NCBI RefSeq assembly: GCF_900115105.1
Contig: NZ_FOYP01000001.1
Coordinates: 1,948,097 to 2,012,096 of the forward strand
Direction of reading: 5' to 3'
From: Yoonia tamlensis
GTDB taxonomy: Bacteria > Pseudomonadota > Alphaproteobacteria > Rhodobacterales > Rhodobacteraceae
Length of the DNA: 64,000 nt
Positions 53,179 through 62,391 of this stretch are shown in pieces. The notes under the pieces were generated by a model. That model did no database searches, had not been told where the DNA came from, and was given only the letters and a program-made list of their open reading frames with translations. Position numbers and translations under genes: made by a program. Position 1 is the stretch's first letter; each line of letters begins with the position of its first letter.

Positions 53179-55986
53179 GTGCCAAAAGACCAACCCAGCC
53201 TTGATACATCACCGCCTGTATCGGACGAGGTCCGTCAAACGACCTGCTACATGTGCGCCTGCCGCTGCGGGATCAACGTGCATATGAAGGCTGGAAAGGT
53301 CGCCTATATCGAAGGCAACAAGGATCACCCTGTGAACAAAGGCGTTCTGTGCGCAAAAGGTTCGGCAGGGATCATGCAGCATAACGCGCCATCGCGCCTG
53401 CGCGCACCATTGAAACGGGTCGGCCCGCGCGGGTCGGGCGAATTTGAGGAAATCAGCTGGGAAGAGGCGCTGGAAACGGCCGTTTCATGGCTGAAACCGA
53501 TTCGCGAAACTGCCCCTGAAAAGCTGGCATTCTTTACAGGGCGCGATCAGTCGCAAAGTTTCACAAGCTTTTGGGCGCAGGCGTTCGGCACCCCCAATTA
53601 TGCGGCCCACGGGGGTTTTTGTTCGGTCAATATGGCCGCCGCTGGCATCTATACGATGGGTGGCGCGTTCTGGGAATTCGGCCAGCCCGACTGGGACCAC
53701 ACAAAGCTGTTTATGCTGTTTGGCGTTGCCGAAGATCACGACAGCAACCCGATCAAGATGGGCATCGGCAAGATCAAACAACGCGGTGCGCGCATGATCA
53801 GCGTGAACCCGATCCGCACCGGTTACAACGCTGTGGCGGATGACTGGCTGGGGATAACGCCGGGCACGGACGGGCTGTTTATTCTGGCACTGGTGCATTG
53901 CCTGCTAAAGGCAGGCAAGGTCGATCTGGACTATCTGGCGCGGTTTACGAACGCATCCGTGCTGATCAACCAAGACCCGAAATCGGATCAATACGGTCTT
54001 TTTTTGCGTGGTAAAGACGGACAGCCGCAGGTGATCGATCGCCGCACCGGCAAGCTGGCCGCGTGGAACGGCAAAGGCGTTGAACCCGATCTTTCCGGCA
54101 CCCACCAAAGCGGCGGCGTGACCCATCACACCGTGTTTCACATGATGGCAAACCGCTATCTTGCCGGTAAATATGCCCCCGAGGCCGTGGCGGACCGCTG
54201 CGGCATCCCCGCCCAGCGCATCCATGCCATTGCCGCCGATCTGGCGCGCGTAGCCTTTGACGAGGCAATCACGCTGGACCGCGCATGGGTCGATTTTCGG
54301 GGAAATCGACACAAGACGATGATCGGGCGGCCTGTATCATTTCACGCAATGCGCGGGATATCGGCCCATGCCAACGGGTTCCAGACCTGCCGTGCGCTGC
54401 ACATGTTGCAGATCATCCTTGGCACGGTTGAGACGCCCGGTGGGATGCGGTTCAAACCGCCCTACCCCAAACCCGCAACTGCGCATCCAAAGCCGCATTG
54501 CAAGGTCGTGCCGGGCCAGCCGCTTGACGGGCCGCACCTGGGTTATGTGCAAGGCCCCGAGGATTTGTGCCTGAACGATGCGGGCGATCCGATCCGCATC
54601 GACAAGGCCTATACTTGGGAAAATCCGATGTCGGCCCACGGGTTGATGCATATGGTGATTTCCAATGCCCATGCGGGCGATCCCTATAAAATCGACACGC
54701 TGTTCATGTATATGGCGAATATGGCGTGGAATTCATCGATGAATGTGGGCGGCGTGCATGACATGCTGACCGACACAGATGAGAACGGCGATTACGTGAT
54801 CCCACGGATCATCTATTCAGATGCCTATTCATCAGAAATGGTGGCCTATGCCGATCTGATCCTACCTGACACAACCTATCTGGAACGCCACGATTGCATT
54901 TCTTTGCTGGACCGCCCGATTTGCGAGGCAGACGGTATCGCCGACGCAATCCGTTGGCCCGTGGTCGCACCTGACCGCGATGTGCGCGGGTTCCAATCGG
55001 TGCTCTGTGATCTTGGCGCGCGGCTGGACTTGCCGGGGTTCGTGAATGAAGACGGCGGCGCGAAGTACAAAGACTACGCCGATTATATCACCAACCACAT
55101 CCGGCGTCCCGGCATCGGCCCGCTTGCCGGTTTTCGTGATGGCGGTGATGGGCGCGGTGATGTGAACCCTGATCAACTTCAGAACTACATCGACAATGGC
55201 GGCTATTGGCTGAGCCACGTGCCCGAAGGCGCCGCCTATTATAAGCCGTTCAACATGGGCTATCAGGACTGGGCCGTGAAAATGGGCTGCTACGACGTGG
55301 TACAGCCTTATATCTTCCAGCTTTACGTTGAACCGATGCGCAAATTCCAAGCGGCTGCCGAAGGCACCGGGTTGCGCCAGCCCCCCGAGCACCTGCGCGC
55401 GCAAGTTCAAAAAACGATGGACCCGCTGCCAATTTGGTACCCCTCCGCGGAAGACGCGGCCGATGAATACCCCCTCCACGCGCTCACCCAACGGCCGATG
55501 GCCATGTACCATTCTTGGGGGTCGCAGAACGCGTGGCTGCGCCAAATTCACGGGGTGAACCCGCTTTATGTCCCAACAAAAATCTGGGAGGCAAACGGGT
55601 TCACCGAGGGCGACTGGGCCAAGGTCACATCCCCGCATGGCACCATCACCGTCCCCGTCGCACATCAGGCCAGCCTGAACGAAAACACGGTCTGGACGTG
55701 GAACGCGATTGGCAAACGCAAAGGGGCGTGGGCGCTGGACAACGACGCGCCCGAAACCACCAAAGGGTTCTTGCTCAATCACCTGATCCACGAATTGATG
55801 CCCCCCAAAGGCGACGGGCTGCGCTGGGCGAATTCGGACCCGATCACAGGCCAAGCCGCATGGTTTGACCTGCGCGTGAAAATCGAAAAGACCGCAACGC
55901 CAAAAGAGGTACAGCCGCAAATGCCCCCGATCAAATCAGCAGTGCCTGCGGGGCCAAAAACATTACGCTGGAAGGTAGGAAAATGA
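53179..55986 (+). CDS. soeA: sulfite dehydrogenase (quinone) molybdopterin subunit SoeA
   Basis: Large molybdo-bis(MGD) oxidoreductase of 935 residues, cytoplasmic because no Tat signal is present. The N-terminal 4Fe-4S cluster has Cys23, 26, 30 and 58 (C-x2-C-x3-C-x27-C); the probable Mo ligand is the Cys of GGFCSVNMAAAG. The C-terminal molydopterin_binding domain begins near 790. The assignment to SoeA rests on similarity to roseobacter sulfite-oxidising enzymes and on position after the sulfite-releasing Xsc; a related reductase is possible but less likely. GTG start with GGGGGA upstream. Confidence 0.85.
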   Translation: MPKDQPSLDTSPPVSDEVRQTTCYMCACRCGINVHMKAGKVAYIEGNKDHPVNKGVLCAKGSAGIMQHNAPSRLRAPLKRVGPRGSGEFEEISWEEALETAVSWLKPIRETAPEKLAFFTGRDQSQSFTSFWAQAFGTPNYAAHGGFCSVNMAAAGIYTMGGAFWEFGQPDWDHTKLFMLFGVAEDHDSNPIKMGIGKIKQRGARMISVNPIRTGYNAVADDWLGITPGTDGLFILALVHCLLKAGKVDLDYLARFTNASVLINQDPKSDQYGLFLRGKDGQPQVIDRRTGKLAAWNGKGVEPDLSGTHQSGGVTHHTVFHMMANRYLAGKYAPEAVADRCGIPAQRIHAIAADLARVAFDEAITLDRAWVDFRGNRHKTMIGRPVSFHAMRGISAHANGFQTCRALHMLQIILGTVETPGGMRFKPPYPKPATAHPKPHCKVVPGQPLDGPHLGYVQGPEDLCLNDAGDPIRIDKAYTWENPMSAHGLMHMVISNAHAGDPYKIDTLFMYMANMAWNSSMNVGGVHDMLTDTDENGDYVIPRIIYSDAYSSEMVAYADLILPDTTYLERHDCISLLDRPICEADGIADAIRWPVVAPDRDVRGFQSVLCDLGARLDLPGFVNEDGGAKYKDYADYITNHIRRPGIGPLAGFRDGGDGRGDVNPDQLQNYIDNGGYWLSHVPEGAAYYKPFNMGYQDWAVKMGCYDVVQPYIFQLYVEPMRKFQAAAEGTGLRQPPEHLRAQVQKTMDPLPIWYPSAEDAADEYPLHALTQRPMAMYHSWGSQNAWLRQIHGVNPLYVPTKIWEANGFTEGDWAKVTSPHGTITVPVAHQASLNENTVWTWNAIGKRKGAWALDNDAPETTKGFLLNHLIHELMPPKGDGLRWANSDPITGQAAWFDLRVKIEKTATPKEVQPQMPPIKSAVPAGPKTLRWKVGK

Positions 55987-56603
55987 CCCGTTGGAATCCC
56001 GTTCACTGGTTCAAACCCAAAGCTGCGCCTGCCGAGGCAGCAAACGATGCCTGCAAAAACTGGGGTGAATACAAAGGAACCGGCATTTGGTGGATATGCC
56101 CGGACTGCGACGCCCCGCATGAGGTCACGGACCAAGCCTTTTTCGACGAGGTCCAGAACGCCTGCGCAGACATTTCTGAATCGACACGAAAGATGTACGA
56201 CGATTTCTACTTTAATAGTGATGGTGGGCGATGGGATATTGATCCCGACAACGGACTTTTTATCAAAACCGCACCTGATGGTCGCAAGGCCAGCGGGCGC
56301 TACGCAGTCGTCGGCTCTTGGAATGAAAAGACGCATTCTTGGTTATGGTCTTGGGAAATGGACGAAAGCTGGATGCCGCGTGCCGCGATTGAGCATGCGC
56401 AATACCTGTTGGATGCGGGCCGCGAAAAAGAGTGGGAAATCACATCGGCCAGACATTTGCTGGTGAATGCACATGAAACATGGCACCTGACAAACCTCGC
56501 TGCAAAAATCGCAGGTTTTCAGGGCACCTATCGTGCCAAGGTGAACGATCTTAATCATCACTATTTCATAATTGACCGGCTTGCGTGGGATCCGCTGCAA
56601 TGA
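55983..56603 (+). CDS. DUF6882-like protein inserted in the soe operon
   Basis: A 206-residue soluble protein with no signal. Near the start, WWICPDCDAPHEV supplies a CxxC that may bind zinc. The central and C-terminal part (VVGSWNEKTHSWLWSWEMDE ... ARHLLVNAHETWHLTNLAAKIAGFQGTYRA) looks like the DUF6882 family, which has no known function. It overlaps soeA (ATGA) and the next small gene by four bases, so it is made with the sulfite dehydrogenase. A maturation or assembly role is possible but is only inference. Confidence 0.65.
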   Translation: MTRWNPVHWFKPKAAPAEAANDACKNWGEYKGTGIWWICPDCDAPHEVTDQAFFDEVQNACADISESTRKMYDDFYFNSDGGRWDIDPDNGLFIKTAPDGRKASGRYAVVGSWNEKTHSWLWSWEMDESWMPRAAIEHAQYLLDAGREKEWEITSARHLLVNAHETWHLTNLAAKIAGFQGTYRAKVNDLNHHYFIIDRLAWDPLQ

Positions 56604-56749
56604 GCAATGCAAAGGTTCTGATGCTTATCGCCGCATTTGTGGCCCTCACATTCGGCAGTTTTATCTGGTTCATCGTGACATGGGACGCGGACAAGGAACA
56701 GCCGGTTGGCCAACTGACCCCCGCCTATATCGAAAGGGCCACCATATGA
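56600..56749 (+). CDS. 49-residue single-span membrane protein in the soe operon
   Basis: The short frame begins ATG 56600, overlapping the previous stop, and ends TGA 56747-56749, overlapping the soeB start. The product has one clear membrane helix (about residues 6-27, LMLIAAFVALTFGSFIWFIV) followed by a charged tail DADKEQ. The ATGA junctions on both sides and the absence of any gap support that it is a real gene. Its size is like that of small subunits of membrane oxidoreductases. Confidence 0.7.
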   Translation: MSNAKVLMLIAAFVALTFGSFIWFIVTWDADKEQPVGQLTPAYIERATI

Positions 56750-57495
56750 CCCAACTGCCTCCGCCTTCTGCCAAAAAGCTTGGCCTTGTGATTGATCTGG
56801 ATACTTGCGTGGGCTGTCATGCCTGCGTGATTTCGTGCAAGGGCTGGAATACGGAAAATTATGGCGCGCCGCTGTCGGACCAAGACCCTTATGGGGGCGA
56901 CCCGTCGGGGACATTCCTTAACCGTGTCCATTCCTACGAGGTCCAGCCGGAAGACGCCCCCGCCCAGCTGGTCCATTTCCCCAAATCGTGCCTGCACTGC
57001 GAAGACGCGCCTTGTGTGACGGTCTGCCCCACAGGTGCCAGTTACAAGCGGGTCGAGGACGGGATCGTTCTGGTGAACGAGAGCGACTGCATCGGTTGCG
57101 GGCTTTGCGCGTGGGCATGTCCCTACGGTGCGCGTGAATTGGATGCGGATGCTGGGGTAATGAAGAAATGCACGCTTTGCGTGGACCGGATTTACAATGA
57201 AAACCTACCGCAAGAAGACCGCGAACCCGCCTGCGTGCGGACCTGCCCTGCGGGTGCACGGCATTTTGGCGATCTGGGCGATGCGGATAGCGATGTATCG
57301 AAACTGGTCGCAGAACGCGGTGGCTTTGATCTGATGCCGGAACTTGGCACCAAGCCCGTCAACAAATACCTGCCGCCGCGCCCGAAAGATGTGGCCACAC
57401 CCTGTACGCCACTCGAAACCGTCGCGCATGACGGCAAAGGTTTTGCCGCATGGCTTGACCGCGCCCTATCGGCCCTACCCGGAGGAGGTAGCTGA
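56746..57495 (+). CDS. soeB: sulfite dehydrogenase iron-sulfur subunit SoeB
   Basis: A 249-residue ferredoxin-type protein with sixteen Cys for four 4Fe-4S clusters: CVGCHACVISC (21-31), CLHCEDAPCVTVCP, CIGCGLCAWACP, and CTLC with CVRTCP. It is like DmsB/PsrB and transfers electrons between SoeA and SoeC. The frame is open 58 codons upstream, but ATG 56746 overlaps the small upstream gene and begins the family domain. Confidence 0.9.
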   Translation: MTQLPPPSAKKLGLVIDLDTCVGCHACVISCKGWNTENYGAPLSDQDPYGGDPSGTFLNRVHSYEVQPEDAPAQLVHFPKSCLHCEDAPCVTVCPTGASYKRVEDGIVLVNESDCIGCGLCAWACPYGARELDADAGVMKKCTLCVDRIYNENLPQEDREPACVRTCPAGARHFGDLGDADSDVSKLVAERGGFDLMPELGTKPVNKYLPPRPKDVATPCTPLETVAHDGKGFAAWLDRALSALPGGGS

Positions 57496-58367
57496 TGCAT
57501 CCCGCACCTTCAGTCATTATTTTCACCACGTTTTCCGGCCTCGGGTTCGGCCTGCTTTTCTGGCTGGGGCTTGGGGTGATTACACCAACTGGCCTATCGG
57601 CGTTCATCTGGTTTGCGATTGCCTATGTCTTTGCGGTTGGCGGGTTGCTCGCATCCACGTTCCATCTTGGGCACCCCGAACGCGCGCTTAAGGCGTTCAG
57701 CCAATGGAAAACAAGCTGGCTCAGCCGCGAAGGCATCGCCGCGATCGCGACCCTGATCATCATGGCAATCTATGGCGCAGGGTTGGTTTTTGCGGCCACC
57801 CCGATTGCCATTCTGGGCTGGATCGGCGCACTGGGGGCACTGGCCACCGTATTCACCACATCAATGATCTATACCCAACTGAAAACCGTGCCGCGCTGGC
57901 ACCACTGGTCGACCCCTATGTTGTTTCTCGGGTTGTCACTTGGCGGTGGGGCATTGCTTGCGGGGCAAGTCAAATTGACGATTACACTGCTGACATGCGC
58001 GGGCGGGTTGCAGGTATTCGTGTGGATCACGGGCGGCGCGCGGTTTGAACAATCGGGCAGCGATATGCAGACCGCCACAGGGCTTGGCAATATCGGCAAG
58101 GTCCGGTCCTTTGCGCCGCCGCACACGGGCAGCAACTATCTGATGCGCGAATTTATCTATGTGGTCGGGCGCAAACATGCGCAGAAGCTGCAAGTGATTG
58201 CGCTTGTTTTTGGGTTTGTCGCGCCCATCATCCTGCTTTTGATCCCGTTCAACCATATTTTTGCAGGACTTGCCGTGCTGTTCCATATCGGCGGGGTACT
58301 CACGCTACGCTGGCTGTTTTTTGCACAGGCCGAACATGTGGTCGGGCTGTACTACGGGATGCGCTGA
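57495..58367 (+). CDS. soeC: sulfite dehydrogenase membrane anchor SoeC (DmsC-like)
   Basis: Integral membrane subunit of 290 residues with eight predicted helices, of the DmsC type. It starts at the last base of soeB. It binds quinone and anchors the SoeAB dimer; electrons from sulfite would reach the quinone pool. Conserved STFHLGHPERALKAFSQWK lies in the loop after helix 2. Confidence 0.9.
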   Translation: MHPAPSVIIFTTFSGLGFGLLFWLGLGVITPTGLSAFIWFAIAYVFAVGGLLASTFHLGHPERALKAFSQWKTSWLSREGIAAIATLIIMAIYGAGLVFAATPIAILGWIGALGALATVFTTSMIYTQLKTVPRWHHWSTPMLFLGLSLGGGALLAGQVKLTITLLTCAGGLQVFVWITGGARFEQSGSDMQTATGLGNIGKVRSFAPPHTGSNYLMREFIYVVGRKHAQKLQVIALVFGFVAPIILLLIPFNHIFAGLAVLFHIGGVLTLRWLFFAQAEHVVGLYYGMR

Positions 58368-58388
58368 CACAAACCGTGCTTTTACTTT

Positions 58389-58420
58389 TGTTCGCGGTGC
58401 ACTACCAATTCCCGCGAACA
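58389..58420. promoter_or_regulatory. inverted repeat before the galactose genes
   Basis: Perfect arms TGTTCGCGG (58389-58397) and CCGCGAACA (58412-58420) separated by 14 bases, ending 15 bases before the dgoK start. It may be an operator of a galactose regulator or a hairpin terminating the soe operon. Confidence 0.4.
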
Positions 58421-58435
58421 TAGGGACGACATACG

Positions 58436-59332
58436 ATGACTATCAAAGCAGATTGGATCGCCGTTGACTGGGGCACCAGCAACATGCGCGCTTGGGCGAT
58501 GTCCGCAAGCGGCACGGTGCTGGCCGAAGGCAGCACCGACAAAGGCATGGGCCGCCTGACCCCCGCCGAATTTGAACCGACCTTGATCGAAGTCGCAGGG
58601 GACTGGATCGACGGGCCAACCACGGTGATTGCCTGCGGCATGGTCGGCGCAAAGCAAGGCTGGGTCGAGGCGCCTTATGCAGCGGTGCCCTGCCCTGCGA
58701 TGGGTCATAACTTTGTGACTGCCCCGACGCAAAACCCCGATCTAACGGTGCATATCATCCCCGGCGTCAGCCAGGCATCCCCCGCCGATGTGATGCGCGG
58801 CGAAGAAACCCAGATCGCGGGGTTTCTTGCGCGCAACACCGGTTGGGATGGCGTAATTTGCCTACCCGGAACCCACACCAAATGGGTCCATGTCAGCGCC
58901 GATGAAATCGTCAGCTTTCAAACATGTATGACCGGTGAATTGTTCGCAACCATCAGCACGCACACCGTTTTGCGCCATTCGGTTTCCGGCGACGGCTGGG
59001 ATCAGGCCGCGTTTGATGGCGGCTTGGCCGATGCGATGGCACGGCCCGAACGCATGGCTGCACAGCTGTTTTCGCTGCGCGCCCAAGGATTGCTTGACGG
59101 GCTTGGCAATGATGCGGCCCGCGCGCGGTTGTCGGGGCTGCTGATCGGGGCAGAGCTTGCCGCGAGCAAACCCTATTGGCTGGGCCAGCAGATTGCCGTG
59201 ATCGGCGCAGGCGGGTTGTCGAAACTCTATGTTGATGCATTAGCGGCACAATCGGCCCCCGCCACCCAAGTCAACGGCAGCGCCATCACCCTTGCCGGTT
59301 TGACCGCTGCCTACCGCCTGTTGAAAGGATAG
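58436..59332 (+). CDS. dgoK: 2-dehydro-3-deoxygalactonokinase
   Basis: A 298-residue ASKHA-fold sugar kinase that phosphorylates 2-keto-3-deoxygalactonate at C6. It opens with ADWIAVDWGTSNMRAWAM, the ATP-binding phosphate-1 loop of DgoK, followed by CGMVGAKQGWVEAPY and ICLPGTHTKWV. First of four galactose-pathway genes that follow one another closely. Confidence 0.93.
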   Translation: MTIKADWIAVDWGTSNMRAWAMSASGTVLAEGSTDKGMGRLTPAEFEPTLIEVAGDWIDGPTTVIACGMVGAKQGWVEAPYAAVPCPAMGHNFVTAPTQNPDLTVHIIPGVSQASPADVMRGEETQIAGFLARNTGWDGVICLPGTHTKWVHVSADEIVSFQTCMTGELFATISTHTVLRHSVSGDGWDQAAFDGGLADAMARPERMAAQLFSLRAQGLLDGLGNDAARARLSGLLIGAELAASKPYWLGQQIAVIGAGGLSKLYVDALAAQSAPATQVNGSAITLAGLTAAYRLLKG

Positions 59333-59335
59333 ATC

Positions 59336-59941
59336 ATGCACCGTCCCATTATCGCCATTTTGCGCGGCATTACCCCCGATCAGGCCGCCGCGGCCGCCGC
59401 AGCGCTGATCGACGCTGGCATCACCCAGATCGAGGTGCCGCTGAATTCACCCGACCCGTTTGACAGCATCAAAGCGATGGCAGATGCGCATGGGGATCAG
59501 GCGCTGATTGGCGCGGGCACCGTGCTGTCGACCGATGATGTCGGCCGTGTGGCGCAAGCAGGCGGCAAGCTGGTCGTGTCGCCAAATTGCGACCCGCGCG
59601 TCATTGTCGCAACCAAAACCGCCGGCATGCAAAGCTGGCCGGGTGTTTTGACGCCAGCCGAATGTTTTGCCGCGCTTAAATCCGGTGCTGACGGGCTGAA
59701 AATCTTTCCCGCCAACCTGATCGGTCCCGATGGGATCAAAGCCTTCCGCGCGGTTCTGCCCCAAGGCACATTGGTTTATGCCGTGGGCGGGGCTGGCAAG
59801 GACAACTTCAAACAATGGATAGATGCGAGCGCTGACGGGTTCGGCATTGGCTCTGCGCTTTATAAACCGGGAATGTCGATCGCAGATATCAGCGCACGCG
59901 CCCGCGACATCGTGACCGCATATGACGAGGCCGCAAAATGA
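59336..59941 (+). CDS. dgoA: 2-dehydro-3-deoxy-6-phosphogalactonate aldolase
   Basis: Class I aldolase, 201 residues, that splits KDPGal into pyruvate and glyceraldehyde 3-phosphate. The KDPG-aldolase fold has [10 protein letters not shown] at the start, the Glu in [15 protein letters not shown], and the Schiff-base Lys in [15 protein letters not shown] in place of LRTP favours the galacto over the gluco enzyme. It starts four bases after dgoK and overlaps the lactonase gene by four. Confidence 0.93.
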   Translation: MHRPIIAILRGITPDQAAAAAAALIDAGITQIEVPLNSPDPFDSIKAMADAHGDQALIGAGTVLSTDDVGRVAQAGGKLVVSPNCDPRVIVATKTAGMQSWPGVLTPAECFAALKSGADGLKIFPANLIGPDGIKAFRAVLPQGTLVYAVGGAGKDNFKQWIDASADGFGIGSALYKPGMSIADISARARDIVTAYDEAAK

Positions 59942-60762
59942 TCTTCGACGACACACATTGCCAGCTTGGCGAAGGCCCGCTGTGGCACCCGACCCGCAAC
60001 CAATTATTTTGGTTCGATATTCTGAACAACCGGCTGCATACCAAAGGCCAGCATTGGGATTTTGACACATTTGTCAGCGCCGCGGGCTGGATCGATAATG
60101 ACACGCTGATGATCGCCTCTGCCAAGGCGCTTTTGCGGTTTGACATCCCCACCGGCACGCATTCAGATATTTGCGCGCTTGAGGCGGACAACCCTGTGAC
60201 ACGCTCCAACGATGGGCGCGCGGACCCGCAAGGTGGGTTCTGGATTGGCACGATGGGGATCGATGCCGAAGACAAGGCAGGGGCGATCTACCGCTATTAC
60301 AAGGGCGAGCTGCGCCAGATTTTCGCGCCGATCACCATCACAAATGCGATCTGCTTTGCCCCCGATGGCAAGACCGCCTATTTCACCGACACGCCGACGC
60401 AATTGGTCATGCAAGTCAGTCTTGATGCTGACGGCTGGCCCAATGCGGAACCGACTGTCTATCTTGACCTGCGTGGCACGGATGAACGCCCCGACGGGTC
60501 GGTCATTGATCAGGACGGCAACATGTGGAACGCGCAATGGGGGCTTGGCCGTGTGGCGGGCTACACCGCTGCTGGCAAGTTCATCAAAGCCTATGATTTC
60601 CCCGCCCCACAAACCACCTGTCCGGCCTTTGGTGGCGCCGATCGCAATATCATGTTCTGCACATCTGCGGCCGTGGGTCTGAACAGCGGCGAAAACAACG
60701 GCCAGACCTTCCAGATCACAACCGATATTCGCGGTCAGGCAGAACATCGGGTGATCCTTTGA
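59938..60762 (+). CDS. SMP-30/gluconolactonase family sugar lactonase
   Basis: A 274-residue six-bladed beta-propeller lactonase. Metal-binding positions are Glu in LGEGPLWH, Asn in [11 protein letters not shown], Asn in [11 protein letters not shown] and Asp in [13 protein letters not shown]. In this context it most likely hydrolyses galactono-1,4- or 1,5-lactone. It overlaps both neighbours by four bases. Confidence 0.9.
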   Translation: MIFDDTHCQLGEGPLWHPTRNQLFWFDILNNRLHTKGQHWDFDTFVSAAGWIDNDTLMIASAKALLRFDIPTGTHSDICALEADNPVTRSNDGRADPQGGFWIGTMGIDAEDKAGAIYRYYKGELRQIFAPITITNAICFAPDGKTAYFTDTPTQLVMQVSLDADGWPNAEPTVYLDLRGTDERPDGSVIDQDGNMWNAQWGLGRVAGYTAAGKFIKAYDFPAPQTTCPAFGGADRNIMFCTSAAVGLNSGENNGQTFQITTDIRGQAEHRVIL

Positions 60763-61721
60763 TCGCGCAATTTGGCACCACGCAAAACGGTGATCCGGTC
60801 GAAAAAGTGACCCTGCGCGCGGGTGATTTAGAGGTCAGCATCCTGACCTTGGGCGCAATTGTGCAAGACCTGCGGCTTGACGGGGTCGCCCACGGCCTGA
60901 CGCTCGGGTCCGATACCCTGTCCGATTACGAGACAACAATGCGCTATCACGGCGCAATCGTAGGGCCCGTTGCAAATCGGATCAGCAATGCGCGTGTCCG
61001 GCTAGACGGGATGATGTACGAATTGGAACGCAACGACGGCGCGGGCCATTTGCATTCGGGCAGCGATGGCACCCATGCGCAAATCTGGACCATCGCGCAG
61101 CAAAGCGACAGCAGCGTCACGCTCACGCTTGATCTGGCCGATGGGGTTAACGGGCTACCCGGGCGGCGCAAGATTAGCGCGACATTTACCGTGGCTGCGC
61201 CCGCCAGCCTGACGCTCGATATTACGGGCACCACCGACACAAAAACGCTGATGAACTTTGCCAACCACAGTTATTGGAACTTGGACGCAAACGACACTTG
61301 GGTCGGGCACAAGTTGCAAATCGCGTCAGACAACTATCTGCCAACCACTGCGGCCAGCGCCCCCACAGGCGAAATTTGCCCTGTTGTAGGCACCGAGGTG
61401 GATTTCAGAACGGCGCGCAACTTTGACAAAGCGACCCCTGCGCTTGATCACAACTTTTGCTTGGATGATGCCACTGAATTGCGCGACGTGCTTTGGCTTA
61501 CTGGGACCAGCGGCATAGCGATGACTGTCGCCACCACCGCACCCGGCATTCAGGTCTATGACGGGCGCGCAGCGCAGCGGCCGGATCGCGCGACATATGA
61601 AGGGCTCGCGATTGAACCGCAGCATTGGCCGGATGCGCCAAACCAGCGCGGATTTCCCAACATCACCGTGACGCCCGATGCGCCCTACCGCCAGACATCG
61701 CGCTGGACATTTACAGCCTAG
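60759..61721 (+). CDS. aldose 1-epimerase (galactose mutarotase)
   Basis: A 320-residue beta-sandwich mutarotase: [16 protein letters not shown] near residue 66, the catalytic His in [11 protein letters not shown], and the general base Glu near the C-terminus in [14 protein letters not shown]. It supplies the anomer for galactose oxidation. It overlaps the convergent hydroxyisourate hydrolase by four bases. Confidence 0.92.
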   Translation: MIAQFGTTQNGDPVEKVTLRAGDLEVSILTLGAIVQDLRLDGVAHGLTLGSDTLSDYETTMRYHGAIVGPVANRISNARVRLDGMMYELERNDGAGHLHSGSDGTHAQIWTIAQQSDSSVTLTLDLADGVNGLPGRRKISATFTVAAPASLTLDITGTTDTKTLMNFANHSYWNLDANDTWVGHKLQIASDNYLPTTAASAPTGEICPVVGTEVDFRTARNFDKATPALDHNFCLDDATELRDVLWLTGTSGIAMTVATTAPGIQVYDGRAAQRPDRATYEGLAIEPQHWPDAPNQRGFPNITVTPDAPYRQTSRWTFTA

Positions 61722-62062
61722 CTGCCGCGATAGGTCGAAAAGCTGAAGGGCGAGACCAAAAGCGGCACATGGTAGTGTGACGCCGGATCATTGATGCCAA
61801 AACGGATCGGAATATCGTCGAGAAAGCTGACGTTTTCGCCACGCGCGAAGTAGGCCCCCGCCTGAAACACGAGTTCGTATTTGCCCACCGCAAAGGCATC
61901 TGTAGGCAGGATCGGGCTATCGGTGCGGCCATCATCATTGGTCACCATCGTGACCAGATGTTTGCGCGCGTCACCCTCTAGGCGATAAAGATCAACCGTC
62001 ATCCCCGCCGCTGGCAGGCCGCTGGCGGTGTCCAGCACATGTGTTGTCAAAAATCCGGTCAT
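61718..62062 (-). CDS. 5-hydroxyisourate hydrolase (transthyretin-like)
   Basis: A 114-residue protein that hydrolyses 5-hydroxyisourate in uric acid degradation. Family marks are [13 protein letters not shown] at the start with His8, [11 protein letters not shown], and the C-terminal tetrapeptide YRGS. No other purine-degradation gene is in the window. The frame is open 18 codons upstream; ATG 62062 begins at the conserved N-terminus with GGGG upstream. Confidence 0.94.
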   Translation of the reverse strand: MTGFLTTHVLDTASGLPAAGMTVDLYRLEGDARKHLVTMVTNDDGRTDSPILPTDAFAVGKYELVFQAGAYFARGENVSFLDDIPIRFGINDPASHYHVPLLVSPFSFSTYRGS

Positions 62063-62219
62063 CAATTGCCCCTTGTTGCGCCGCATCATGGTGCAAAAAA
62101 CGGCCCCTGTTGTCACGTGGTTTTCATAGGTCGGGGCAAGGATAACAGAAAACAGGAAAAACCAGCCAGAATCGGTTTGACACCCCGCGCCCCATTGCGT
62201 AATCGGTCCTTCGTGATCA

Positions 62220-62296
62220 GGCGCGGTAGCTCAGTTGGTTAGAGCGATCGACTCATAATCGATAGGTCGGGAGTTCAAGTCTCCCCCACGCCACCA
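62220..62296 (+). tRNA. tRNA with CAT anticodon, probably elongator Met
   Basis: Complete 77-base cloverleaf with encoded CCA. D-stem GCTC/GAGC, anticodon stem ATCGA/TCGAT around the loop CTCATAA (anticodon CAT), T-stem GGGAG/CTCCC with TTCAAGT. The acceptor GGCGCGG against CCACGCC leaves a C-A mismatch at the fifth pair. It is not an initiator (no GGG/CCC anticodon stem). tRNA-Ile2 with a lysidine-modified CAT cannot be excluded. Confidence 0.9.
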
Positions 62297-62391
62297 CACT
62301 TCCCCCTTTGTCTGGAATGTTATGCCTGCGCTCTTTCGCGCGCGGTGGTTTCGCGCTAGGCAGATTTCACGCAGTTTTTGAGGGGGATAAG

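Noticed and set aside
54862..55920. 352-codon minus-strand frame
   Set aside because: It is antisense to soeA and shows no domain features.
53179..58367. Reading soeABC as DMSO, thiosulfate or polysulfide reductase
   Set aside because: The large subunit lacks a Tat signal, and the operon follows a sulfite-producing enzyme, which fits the cytoplasmic sulfite dehydrogenase better.
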